A DNA stretch of 64,000 nt, from assembly GCF_050176255.1 (NCBI RefSeq), contig NZ_JBFXIE010000003.1. One strand, given 5' to 3'. Each line of letters opens with the position of its first letter. Within the stretch, counting starts at the first letter, position 1. A program made the translations under genes and the position numbers. The stretch comes from JBFXIE01 sp050176255 (GTDB lineage: Bacteria > Pseudomonadota > Gammaproteobacteria > Burkholderiales > Burkholderiaceae_C). Below are positions 49,799-57,828 of this stretch, piece after piece. Under the pieces are notes generated by a model. That model did not search any database. It was not told the DNA's origin and was given only the letters and a program-made list of their open reading frames with translations.

Positions 49799-50406
49799 GC
49801 CCATCGCACTTGCCGCAGGCAGATTCATCGTCCGACTCTCTGCCGTCCAGCGCCAAACGGTCCGCGGTTGAAGCTGCGGGCGCTGCCTCGCGCCGACGCT
49901 GGATCACCCTGGGTGTGGGCGCGCTGGCGGCGCTGGGGGGGGTGGGTCTGGCCAGCTGGCGCATGCAAGGCGGCGGCGCCACGCAAGCCGCGCCGCAGAA
50001 CTTCTGGCAAACCAGCTTTGAAGGGCCCGCCGGCGAGACTGTGCAGATGGCGGCATTGCGCGGCCGCCCGCTGCTGTTGAATTTCTGGGCCACCTGGTGC
50101 CCGCCCTGTGTTGAAGAGCTGCCGATGCTCAACCGCTTTTATGGCGAGCATCGGGCCAAAGGGTGGCAAGTGCTCGGATTGGCGATCGATCAGCCGTCCA
50201 ACGTGCGCAAATTCCTGCAACGCCTGCCACTGGACTTTCCTACTGTGCTGGGCGGCTTGGCCGGAACCGACCTGGCGCGCAGTCTGGGCAACCAAAAAGG
50301 CGGTTTGCCGTTTACCGTGCTGTTCGATACAGATGGAAGTATCTTGAAGCGTAAAATGGGGCAGTTGACGACGCAAGACCTGCAGGACTGGGCCCGCCTG
50401 ATGTGA
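49795..50406 (+). CDS. TlpA/ResA-type thiol-disulfide oxidoreductase
   Basis: Membrane-anchored periplasmic thioredoxin-like protein of 203 residues. It has a cytoplasmic N-terminus of about 35 residues, a transmembrane anchor (about 36-54, WITLGVGALAALGGVGLAS) and an AhpC/TSA-Redoxin domain with the active site FWATWCPPCVEELPM (Cys102, Cys105) and GLPFTVLFDTDGSIL. Such proteins reduce apocytochromes or other periplasmic thiols; the target here is unknown. ATGA overlap with the upstream gene indicates coupling. Confidence 0.87.
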   Translation: MSPSHLPQADSSSDSLPSSAKRSAVEAAGAASRRRWITLGVGALAALGGVGLASWRMQGGGATQAAPQNFWQTSFEGPAGETVQMAALRGRPLLLNFWATWCPPCVEELPMLNRFYGEHRAKGWQVLGLAIDQPSNVRKFLQRLPLDFPTVLGGLAGTDLARSLGNQKGGLPFTVLFDTDGSILKRKMGQLTTQDLQDWARLM

Positions 50407-50517
50407 TGGCTGGGTGTTTCCATAACGAAGAAGATGGCAATTGCGGCGGATTCACGGGAAAAGCATGAAATTGAGGTAAATTTCGCCACCTTTCCGTTTT
50501 TAGCCGTTGGAGCTCCC

Positions 50518-50976
50518 ATGGATTTGCGAAAACTCAAAACCCTCATCGACCTGGTTTCCGAGTCAAATGTTTCCGAACTCGAAATCACCGAAGCCGAGGG
50601 CAAGGTGCGCATCGTCAAGAGCGGCGGAGCTGTGGTTCAGCAGTTTGTGGCGGCGCCCGTCCAGGCGCCCGTCGCCGCTGCTCCTGCCGCCGCAGCCCAG
50701 CCCGTGGCCGAATTGCCGGCGCCGGCCGCAGCGGTTGCCTCCGGGCATGTTGTCAAGTCGCCCATGGTCGGCACCTTCTACCGTGCGTCCAGCCCCGGCG
50801 CCAAGCCCTTCGTCGAGGTGGGCAGCCAGGTCAAGGAAGGCGACATCATCTGCATCATCGAAGCCATGAAGATCCTCAACGAGATCGAGGCCGACAAGAC
50901 TGGCACCGTCACGCGCATCCTTGGCGAGAACGGACAGGCCGTGGAATATGGCCAGCCGCTGTTCGTGATCGAATAA
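50518..50976 (+). CDS. accB: Biotin carboxyl carrier protein of acetyl-CoA carboxylase AccB
   Basis: Carries the biotin that shuttles CO2 between AccC and AccAD in the first step of fatty-acid synthesis. The protein has 152 residues: helical N-terminus (MDLRKLKTLIDLVSESNV), an Ala/Pro-rich swinging linker (about 45-75) and the biotinyl domain with the modification site IIEAMKIL (Lys118) and GTFYRASSPG. The start was set at 50518 after GGAG; the in-frame upstream part is not conserved. It is 15 bp before accC. The aroQ gene often found beside accB is not here. Confidence 0.96.
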   Translation: MDLRKLKTLIDLVSESNVSELEITEAEGKVRIVKSGGAVVQQFVAAPVQAPVAAAPAAAAQPVAELPAPAAAVASGHVVKSPMVGTFYRASSPGAKPFVEVGSQVKEGDIICIIEAMKILNEIEADKTGTVTRILGENGQAVEYGQPLFVIE

Positions 50977-50991
50977 GGCGGGTCTGCGCAT

Positions 50992-52341
50992 ATGTTCAAA
51001 AAAATCCTGGTCGCCAACCGTGGTGAGATCGCGCTGCGCATCCAGCGCGCCTGCCACGAGTTGGGCATCAAGGCCGTGATGGTCTATTCCGAGGCCGACC
51101 GCGACGCCAAGTACGTCAAGCTGGCCGAAGAGGCGGTGTGCATAGGCCCGGCGCCGTCGCCGCTGAGCTACCTGAACATGCCTGCCATCATCTCGGCGGC
51201 CGAGGTGACCGACGCCGAGGCCATTCACCCGGGCTATGGCTTTTTGTCCGAGAACGCCGACTTTGCCGAGCGGGTGGAGAAAAGCGGCTTTCAGTTCATC
51301 GGCCCTTCGCCGGAGTCCATCCGCATGATGGGCGACAAGGTGTCTGCCAAGCAGGCCATGATCCGTGCGGGCGTGCCCTGCGTGCCCGGCTCCGATGGCG
51401 AACTGCCCGACGATCCGGTGCAGATCCGCCGCATTGCCAAGGCGGTCGGCTACCCGGTCATCATCAAGGCTGCCGGTGGTGGCGGTGGGCGTGGCATGCG
51501 TGTGGTGCACACCGAGGCCGCACTGGTCAACGCCGTGCAGATGACCAAGGCCGAGGCGCAGGCCGCCTTCGGCAATCCGGCCGTGTACATGGAGAAGTTT
51601 CTCCAGAACCCGCGCCACATCGAGATCCAGGTGCTGGCCGACAAGTACCGCAACGCCGTGTACTTGGGCGAGCGCGACTGCTCCATGCAGCGCCGCCACC
51701 AAAAGGTGATCGAGGAGGCGCCGGCACCGGGTATTCCGCACCGACTGATCGAAAAGATTGGCGAGCGCTGTGTGGCGGCGTGCAAGAAGATGGGCTATCG
51801 CGGCGCAGGCACGTTCGAGTTTCTCTACGAGAACGGCGAGTTCTACTTTATCGAGATGAACACCCGCGTGCAGGTGGAGCATCCGGTGACCGAGTGGATC
51901 ACGGGCGTGGACATCGTGCGCACCCAGATCATGGTGGCGGCGGGCGAGAAGCTGCCGTTTACACAGCGCCAGATTCAGTTCCGCGGACATGCGATCGAAT
52001 GCCGCGTGAACGCCGAGGATCCGTACAAGTTCATTCCTTCGCCGGGCCGCATCACCATGTGGCACGCGCCGGGCGGGCCAGGCGTGCGCGTTGACTCACA
52101 CGCTTACAACAACTATTACGTGCCGCCCAACTATGACTCCATGATCGGCAAGATCATCGTGCATGGGGACACCCGCGAGCAGGCCCTGGCGCGCATGCGC
52201 ACGGCGCTGTCCGAGACCGTGATCGAGGGCATCAACACCAACGTGCCCCTGCACCGCGAACTAATGGTGGACGCCAACTTTGTGGCTGGCGGCACCAACA
52301 TCCACTATCTTGAAGAATGGTTGGCGCAGCGCAAGCGCTGA
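50992..52341 (+). CDS. accC: Biotin carboxylase AccC
   Basis: ATP-grasp carboxylase that carboxylates biotin on AccB. The protein has 449 residues, family length. Motifs: ILVANRGEIALRIQRACHEL (about 5-24), HPGYGFLSENADFA (about 78-91), KAAGGGGGRGMRVVH (about 159-173), GERDCSMQRRHQKV (about 225-238) and EMNTRVQVEHPVTE (about 288-301). It forms an operon with accB. A strong hairpin terminator follows. Confidence 0.97.
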   Translation: MFKKILVANRGEIALRIQRACHELGIKAVMVYSEADRDAKYVKLAEEAVCIGPAPSPLSYLNMPAIISAAEVTDAEAIHPGYGFLSENADFAERVEKSGFQFIGPSPESIRMMGDKVSAKQAMIRAGVPCVPGSDGELPDDPVQIRRIAKAVGYPVIIKAAGGGGGRGMRVVHTEAALVNAVQMTKAEAQAAFGNPAVYMEKFLQNPRHIEIQVLADKYRNAVYLGERDCSMQRRHQKVIEEAPAPGIPHRLIEKIGERCVAACKKMGYRGAGTFEFLYENGEFYFIEMNTRVQVEHPVTEWITGVDIVRTQIMVAAGEKLPFTQRQIQFRGHAIECRVNAEDPYKFIPSPGRITMWHAPGGPGVRVDSHAYNNYYVPPNYDSMIGKIIVHGDTREQALARMRTALSETVIEGINTNVPLHRELMVDANFVAGGTNIHYLEEWLAQRKR

Positions 52342-52368
52342 CCGGCCTCAGTGTCGCAAGGCACCACG

Positions 52369-52402
52369 ATGCTGGCATCTGGCGACAGATGCCAGCATTT
52401 TT
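52369..52402 (+). terminator. Rho-independent terminator of accBC
   Basis: Stem ATGCTGGCATCTG / CAGATGCCAGCAT with loop GCGA, 13 bp perfect, followed by five T. It separates accBC from prmA. Confidence 0.93.
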
Positions 52403-52432
52403 CATTGATTTCGACGGCCCGGAGGGTGACCC

Positions 52433-53329
52433 ATGTTTGAGCTGAGCCTGCTTTGTCCCGAAGACCGGGTGGAAACGCTGAGCGATGCGTTCGACGCGCT
52501 GGAGGCGCTGAGCGTGTCGGTCGAGGATGCCGATGCACAGACCGATGCCGAGCAGGCCTTGTTTGGCGAGCCAGGCATGCCCGCCCCGCGCGAGGGCTGG
52601 CAGCGCAGCCGCATCACGGCGCTGTTTGCATCCAGGGAACCGGCGCAAGAGGCAGCCGTGCTGCTGCAGGCGCAGGACTTCTTTGCGGGCTGCACCGTGC
52701 TGGGCATCGCTGCCGTGCAGGAGCAGGACTGGGTGCGCCTGACGCAGTCGCAGTTCGAGCCGGTGGAGATCACGCCCGATTTCTGGATCGTGCCAACCTG
52801 GCACGACCTGCCCGCTGCGGCCCGCCGCAGCATCCGGCTCGACCCCGGGCTGGCCTTCGGCACCGGCACGCACCCCACCACACGCATGTGCCTGCGCTGG
52901 ATTGCGCGCCACGGTGGCGAGGGCGGTGGCCAGGCTCTGGGCCGTGTGCTCGACTACGGGTGCGGCTCGGGCATCCTGGCCATGGGCGCGGCCAAGTTCG
53001 GGGCGGTGGACATTGACGCTGTGGACATTGACCCCGCAGCCGTGGAAGCCACGCGCCAGAACGCGCTGGCCAACCAGGTGCAGCTGAAGGCCGGACTGCC
53101 GCAGCTCGGCCAGGGCGAGTATCAGACGGTGCTGGCCAACATTCTGGCCACGCCGCTGAAGGTGCTGGCTCCTTTGTTGTGCGCCCATGTGGCGCCGGGC
53201 GGTCACCTGGTGCTGGCGGGCATTCTGGAGCGCCAGGCCCAGGAGCTTCAGGATGCATACGCCCCCTGGTTGGACCTTCAGGTGGCCGACAGCGAAGACG
53301 GCTGGATTTTGATGACCGCACGCCGCTGA
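52433..53329 (+). CDS. prmA: Ribosomal protein L11 methyltransferase PrmA
   Basis: Trimethylates lysines and the N-terminus of ribosomal protein L11. The protein has 298 residues: N-terminal substrate-recognition ferredoxin-like domain and C-terminal SAM domain. Motifs: LDPGLAFGTGTHPTTRMCL (about 139-157), VLDYGCGSGILAMGAAKFG (about 172-190), VDIDPAAVEATRQNAL and NILATPLKVLAPLL. GGAGGGTGACCC before the ATG is a good ribosome-binding site. It lies after the accBC terminator. Confidence 0.95.
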   Translation: MFELSLLCPEDRVETLSDAFDALEALSVSVEDADAQTDAEQALFGEPGMPAPREGWQRSRITALFASREPAQEAAVLLQAQDFFAGCTVLGIAAVQEQDWVRLTQSQFEPVEITPDFWIVPTWHDLPAAARRSIRLDPGLAFGTGTHPTTRMCLRWIARHGGEGGGQALGRVLDYGCGSGILAMGAAKFGAVDIDAVDIDPAAVEATRQNALANQVQLKAGLPQLGQGEYQTVLANILATPLKVLAPLLCAHVAPGGHLVLAGILERQAQELQDAYAPWLDLQVADSEDGWILMTARR

Positions 53330-53373
53330 CCAGGGGCCGGGCCCGTCCGCAGATGTGGGCGCGGCAGGCCTCC

Positions 53374-53379
53374 TACAAT
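53374..53379 (+). promoter_or_regulatory. Candidate -10 box for the DUF3426 gene
   Basis: TACAAT ends 9 nt before the ATG at 53389; no Shine-Dalgarno between them. Confidence 0.35.
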
Positions 53380-53388
53380 CGCCAGCCG

Positions 53389-54660
53389 ATGAGCCAGATC
53401 ACCCGCTGCCCTTACTGTGCAACGACCTTCAAGGTCGTCAAGGATCAGTTGCGGATTTCCGATGGCTGGGTGCGATGCGGGCAGTGCAAGGAAGTGTTCA
53501 ACGCGCACGAACACATGGTGCAGCTGGAGCCCGCGCCTCTATTGCCTCCATTGCCGCTGGATGAACTGCAGCCGCCCCTGCTGCCGGCGCCTGTCAGTCA
53601 AGCGCCGCGGACCGCCCAGGTCTGGAGCAGCGCCAGGGCGAATCGTGCGGTGGCCGATGGGGCGGGGGATGTGCTGCTCCCGTCGCCAGAGCCCTCTTTT
53701 CTGGCAGCGCAGCCGCCCACCGCGGCACCGCCTCAATCGTCCGTCGAACTGGCCGAAGGTGCGCCGGATTCGAGAGGCTACGAACTGCCGGGTGCATTGC
53801 AGCCTGACGGCGAATGGCTGCCAGAGCCCGATGCCGCGATGCCGCGGGATGCTGCCAGCACGCAGCCCGAACAGGACGAGCCCGAACAGGACGAGCCTGA
53901 ACACCCGATTGAGGACGTGACCGTTGAGTTGGCGCAGCCACAGTCCGGGCGAGCGAACGCCCAGGAAGCGCAGGTGGCTGAAGACGCGCCGTTCGCGCCT
54001 GCCAAGGCGCCTGCCGATATGCCCGCCGAGGTGCCGGTCGAGGTGCTGGTCGAGGTGCTGGTCGAGGTGCCGCAAGAGGCGGATGCCGCGGTGGGTGACC
54101 GCGATCATGCTGAGGAGCAGACGGAAACCGGCTTGCCGGTCGAGCCGGAGTTTGTGAAGGCGGCCCGGCGCAATGCTTTCTGGCGCATGCCGGTGGTGCG
54201 CGGGGTGCTGGCGCTGGTGACGGTGGTTCTGTTGATGGGGCTGGCGCTGCAGATAGCAGTGCACAACCGCAACCTCATCGCATCGCAGCATCCGGCGGCG
54301 CGCGGCTGGCTGGCAAGCCTGTGCGAACCCCTGCAATGCACGCTGCAGGCGCCGCGGCACATTGCGGCGGTGGTGATCGACAGTTCGTCCTTCCTCAAGG
54401 CGCGCAACGACCCTGCCGCCTACCAGTTGCAGATGAGCGTCAAGAACACGTCGTCGCTGACTGTGGCCATGCCCGCACTGGAGCTGACACTGACCGATGC
54501 GCAAGACCAGCCAATTCTGCGCCGTGTGCTGCAGGGCGATGAACTGGCAGCGCCTGCCGAGCTGGCGCCGGGCTTTGTCTGGAATGGCGCGGTGTCCTTG
54601 CAGGTCACACAGGGCGCAGCCCAGGTGGCCGGCTATCGGCTGCTGGCGTTTTACCCCTGA
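53389..54660 (+). CDS. Zinc-ribbon membrane protein, DUF3426 family
   Basis: A 423-residue protein. The N-terminus is a MJ0042-type zinc ribbon with four cysteines: Cys7-x2-Cys10 (CPYC) and Cys30-x2-Cys33 (CGQC). A long Pro/Glu/Gln/Ala-rich disordered part follows (about 45-260), with several near repeats (EVLVEVLVEV; EQDEPEQDEPEH). A single transmembrane helix (about 270-290, LALVTVVLLMGLALQIAVH) leads to a C-terminal DUF3426 domain (about 300-423) in the periplasm. Such proteins lie beside prmA in many betaproteobacteria; their role is unknown. Confidence 0.85.
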   Translation: MSQITRCPYCATTFKVVKDQLRISDGWVRCGQCKEVFNAHEHMVQLEPAPLLPPLPLDELQPPLLPAPVSQAPRTAQVWSSARANRAVADGAGDVLLPSPEPSFLAAQPPTAAPPQSSVELAEGAPDSRGYELPGALQPDGEWLPEPDAAMPRDAASTQPEQDEPEQDEPEHPIEDVTVELAQPQSGRANAQEAQVAEDAPFAPAKAPADMPAEVPVEVLVEVLVEVPQEADAAVGDRDHAEEQTETGLPVEPEFVKAARRNAFWRMPVVRGVLALVTVVLLMGLALQIAVHNRNLIASQHPAARGWLASLCEPLQCTLQAPRHIAAVVIDSSSFLKARNDPAAYQLQMSVKNTSSLTVAMPALELTLTDAQDQPILRRVLQGDELAAPAELAPGFVWNGAVSLQVTQGAAQVAGYRLLAFYP

Positions 54661-54687
54661 ATTTCTTCACTCCAACCACATCACCTT

Positions 54688-55584
54688 ATGGCTGCCCTGA
54701 TTTGCGGTTCCCTGGCCTTCGACACCATCATGACCTTCGAGGGGCGATTTGCCGAGCAGATACTTTCCGAGCAGCTGCACATCCTCAACGTGTCTTTTCT
54801 CGTGCCCACGCTGCGCAGGGACTTTGGCGGCTGCGCCGGCAACATCGCCTACAGCCTCAAGTTATTGGGCGGCGCCCCTTTGCCGATGGCCATGCTGGGC
54901 GCCGATGGCGGCGAGTATCTGGCGCGTTTGAAAAACCTGGGTATCGATACCCGCTTTGTCGGCCAGGCGCAGGAGACCTACACCGCGCAGGCCATGATCA
55001 TGACCGACCGGGACAACAATCAGATCACGGCCTTCCACCCGGGCGCCATGATGCAGGCCCACCGCAATCGCATCGAGCAGGGCGCCGGAGCGCAGATCGG
55101 CATCATTGCCCCAGACGGGCGCGACGCCATGCTGCAGCACGCCGCGCAATTCGTGGATGCCGGCATTCCCTTCGTCTTCGATCCGGGGCAGGGGCTTCCC
55201 ATGTTTGATGGGGAAGAGCTGCGCCACTTCATCGGGCAGTCCAGCTGGATTGCCGTGAACGACTACGAGGGCAAGATGCTCTGCGACCGCACCGGCTGGA
55301 GTCTGGCGGAGATTTCGCACAAGGTGCGCGGGCTTGTCGTGACGCTGGGGGCTGAGGGCTGCGAGGTCTGGCAGCAGGGTGTCTGCACCGCCGTGGCGCC
55401 AGTCAGGCCCGCACAGGTGGTGGATCCCACGGGGTGTGGTGATGCCTGGCGCGGCGGGCTGCTGTATGGCCTGGAAAAAGGCTGGCCCTTGCTGCGCTGC
55501 GCGGAGCTGGGTAACCGCCTGGGCGCCTTGAAAATCGCCCAGCGCGGTCCGCAGAACTACACGCTGGACTTCACCCCCGAGTGA
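54688..55584 (+). CDS. PfkB-family carbohydrate/nucleoside kinase
   Basis: A 298-residue ribokinase-fold kinase. N-terminal ICGSLAFDTIM, ligand site FGGCAGNIAYSLKLLGG (about 47-63), and C-terminal anion-hole motif DPTGCGDAWRGGLL with the catalytic Asp252. The usual GAGD reads GCGD here. The family phosphorylates sugars, adenosine or other nucleosides; I favour an adenosine- or sugar-kinase-like activity but cannot settle it. No Shine-Dalgarno is visible before the ATG. It ends in a convergent arrangement with a histone-like gene. Confidence 0.85.
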   Translation: MAALICGSLAFDTIMTFEGRFAEQILSEQLHILNVSFLVPTLRRDFGGCAGNIAYSLKLLGGAPLPMAMLGADGGEYLARLKNLGIDTRFVGQAQETYTAQAMIMTDRDNNQITAFHPGAMMQAHRNRIEQGAGAQIGIIAPDGRDAMLQHAAQFVDAGIPFVFDPGQGLPMFDGEELRHFIGQSSWIAVNDYEGKMLCDRTGWSLAEISHKVRGLVVTLGAEGCEVWQQGVCTAVAPVRPAQVVDPTGCGDAWRGGLLYGLEKGWPLLRCAELGNRLGALKIAQRGPQNYTLDFTPE

Positions 55585-55630
55585 TGGGCGCGGCCTTTCA
55601 CTGCATGCCGCGCCGGTGCATGGCCGCGTT

Positions 55631-55654
55631 CACGGGTTTGCCGTCAAACCCGTG
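55631..55654. repeat. Perfect 10-bp inverted repeat
   Basis: CACGGGTTTG, CCGT, CAAACCCGTG. No T run follows on either side, so by itself it is not a normal intrinsic terminator, but it lies between convergent genes. Confidence 0.7.
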
Positions 55655-55660
55655 ATCCCA

Positions 55661-55688
55661 TAAAAAACCCGGCGTATGCGCGCCGGGT
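55661..55688 (-). terminator. Intrinsic terminator of the histone-like gene
   Basis: On the minus strand the stem ACCCGGCG / CGCCGGGT with a 6-nt loop is followed by T6. It lies 27-54 bp after the stop codon of the histone-like gene. Confidence 0.85.
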
Positions 55689-55714
55689 GGATGGGCGTCA
55701 CCGGCCTTCCGTTT

Positions 55715-56311
55715 TTACGGCTTGCCCCCGGTGGGGAAGGGCCATGCGGCCTGGGGGTTCAGCGTGGTCTGGGCAGCAGGTGCTGCTGCCTTCTGGGCGA
55801 CTGCCTTCGTGGTGGCTGTGGCTTTCTTGGCAGGCGCTGCCGCTACCTTTTTGGCAGCCGTGGCTTTCTTGGCGGGTGCGGCTTTCTCGGCTATGGCCTT
55901 CTTGACGGGCGTTGCTGCTTTCTTGGCGGGAGCCGCGGCCTTCTTGACCGGCGCTGCCGCTACCTTTTTGGCAGGGGCTGCAGCTTTCTTGGCCGGCGTT
56001 GCCGCAACTTTCTTGGCGGCGGCTTTCTTGGCGGGTGCGGTCTTCTCGGCTACGGCCTTCTTGGCGGGGGCTGCCGCCTTCTTGGCGGGCGCTGCCGCTA
56101 CCTTCTTGGTGGCAGGCGCTTTCTTGGCGGGTGCAGCGGCCTTTTTGGCAGGTGCTGCTGTAGCCTTCTTGGCTACTACGGCTTTCTTGGCGGGCGCCTC
56201 GGTTTCCGTGGCAACTACGGCGGCCTTCTTGGCTGCCGGTGCCTTGGTGGCCGGTGCGGCCTTTTTCGCTGGAGCTGCCTTCTTAGCAGCGGGTTTCTTC
56301 GCAGTTGCCAT
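55715..56311 (-). CDS. Lysine/alanine-rich histone H1-like protein
   Basis: A 198-residue, very basic protein made almost entirely of Lys, Ala, Pro and Val in imperfect AAPAKKA-type repeats (MATAKKPAAKKAAPAKK and on), with a short non-repetitive C-terminus (LNPQAAWPFPTGGKP). This composition matches the H1-like DNA-binding proteins of Bordetella (BpH1/BpH2) and similar betaproteobacterial histones, which condense DNA. The start at 56311 has AAGGAG 6 nt upstream; an in-frame ATG at 56314 is also possible. Repeat number is likely to vary between strains. Confidence 0.88.
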   Translation of the reverse strand: MATAKKPAAKKAAPAKKAAPATKAPAAKKAAVVATETEAPAKKAVVAKKATAAPAKKAAAPAKKAPATKKVAAAPAKKAAAPAKKAVAEKTAPAKKAAAKKVAATPAKKAAAPAKKVAAAPVKKAAAPAKKAATPVKKAIAEKAAPAKKATAAKKVAAAPAKKATATTKAVAQKAAAPAAQTTLNPQAAWPFPTGGKP

Positions 56312-56500
56312 CATTTTCTCCTTGGGTCGATTTGCAAAGAGCACTCCACGCCTGCATTGGGCGTGGAACGATCCATGGCAACGACACGATGCGCGTCACC
56401 ACGAATGCGGAAACGCTCCCCGACCATGGCGTGAGGCGGCGCCGTGTGCAAGGAGCGTGGTTGAAAAATCATGGCCTGTGGGTCAACGGTGCTGGAGGAT

Positions 56501-57691
56501 TTAATCCCAGGACAGCGCCCCGCCGGACTGGTACTCGATGACGCGCGTCTCGAAAAAGTTGCGCTCCTTCTTCAGGTCGATCATCTCGCTCATCCAGGGG
56601 AAGGGGTTTTCTTCGTTGGGAAACAGCGCCTCCAGGCCGATCTGCGTGGCGCGGCGGTTGGCGATGTAGCGCAGGTAGCCCTTGAACATGCTGGCGTTCA
56701 TGCCCAGCACGCCGCGCGGCATGGTGTCTTCGGCGTAGCGGTATTCCAGCTCTACGGCCTGGAGGAACAGCGCCTTGATTTCTTCCTTGAACTCCGGCGT
56801 CCACAGGTGGGGGTTCTCCAGCTTGAGCTGGTTGATCAGGTCGATGCCGAAGTTGCAGTGCATGGACTCATCGCGCAGGATGTACTGATACTGCTCGGCA
56901 GCGCCGGTCATCTTGTTTTGCCGGCCCAGCGCCAGAATTTGCGTGAAGCCCACGTAGAAGAACAGCCCTTCCATCAGGCAGGCAAAAACGATCAGCGACT
57001 TGAGCAGGGTCTGGTCGGTTTCGGGCGTGCCGGTGTGAAAGTGGGGGTCCATGATCGCCTCGATGAAGGGGATCAGGAACTCGTCCTTGTCGCGGATCGA
57101 CGGCACCTCGTTGTAGGCGTTGAAGATCTCGCCTTCGTCCAGGCCCAGCGACTCCACGATGTACTGGTAGGCATGGGTGTGGATGGCCTCTTCAAAGGCC
57201 TGGCGCAGCAGAAACTGCCGGCATTCCGGCGCCGTGATGTGGCGGTAAGTGCCCAGCACGATGTTGTTGGCGGCCAGGGAGTCGGCCGTGACGAAGAAGC
57301 CCAGGTTGCGCTTGACGATGCGGCGTTCGTCTTCGGTCAGGCCGTTCGGGTCTTTCCAGAGCGCGATGTCGCGGTTCATGTTGACCTCCTGCGGCATCCA
57401 GTGGTTGGCGCAGGTGGCCAGGTATTTCTCCCAGGCCCATTTGTACTTGAAGGGCACCAGCTGATTGACGTCGGTCTGGCCGTTGATGATGCGTTTGTCA
57501 ACGGCTGACACGCGGCGATGCTGGGGCGTGCTTGAAACAGGCGGCGAGGTGTGCGCTGCAGTGCCTGCTGCGGCATGCAGGGCAGGGTGCTGGAAATCGG
57601 CAGGCGGCGCCTTTGCCAGGCGGTCGTTGGAGAGACTGCCATCCAGGTGTTTTTGCGATGAGGGCTTGACTTCGTCGTCCCAGGTGAGCAT
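56501..57691 (-). CDS. nrdB: Ribonucleotide reductase, class Ia, beta subunit NrdB
   Basis: Holds the diiron-tyrosyl radical cofactor for dNTP synthesis. The protein has 396 residues. Iron ligands can be followed through family motifs: the FEEAIHTHAYQYIVESLGLD segment and the EGLFFYVGFTQI and EQYQYILRDESMHCNFGIDL stretches, all near the middle. It has an N-terminal extension of about 60 residues with little order. The start MLTWDDEVKP at 57691 was chosen from homology. It is downstream of nrdA and probably co-transcribed. Confidence 0.93.
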   Translation of the reverse strand: MLTWDDEVKPSSQKHLDGSLSNDRLAKAPPADFQHPALHAAAGTAAHTSPPVSSTPQHRRVSAVDKRIINGQTDVNQLVPFKYKWAWEKYLATCANHWMPQEVNMNRDIALWKDPNGLTEDERRIVKRNLGFFVTADSLAANNIVLGTYRHITAPECRQFLLRQAFEEAIHTHAYQYIVESLGLDEGEIFNAYNEVPSIRDKDEFLIPFIEAIMDPHFHTGTPETDQTLLKSLIVFACLMEGLFFYVGFTQILALGRQNKMTGAAEQYQYILRDESMHCNFGIDLINQLKLENPHLWTPEFKEEIKALFLQAVELEYRYAEDTMPRGVLGMNASMFKGYLRYIANRRATQIGLEALFPNEENPFPWMSEMIDLKKERNFFETRVIEYQSGGALSWD

Positions 57692-57828
57692 AGGTTTTCC
57701 AGTGGGCGGATTATGGAAGCAGTGCTTCAAAAAGAAAAGCACCAGAGCGTTGCCAGACGGTGATCTGTTGCTTCACATCACATGCGGCCGCAGGCCATTG
57801 CGCGGCGCGCAGCCGCATGTGTGCGACC

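Noticed and set aside
55715..56311. Tandem repeats that could be taken for a CRISPR or satellite array
   Set aside because: The repeats are irregular, have no unique spacers and code for the AAPAKK motifs of a histone-like protein.
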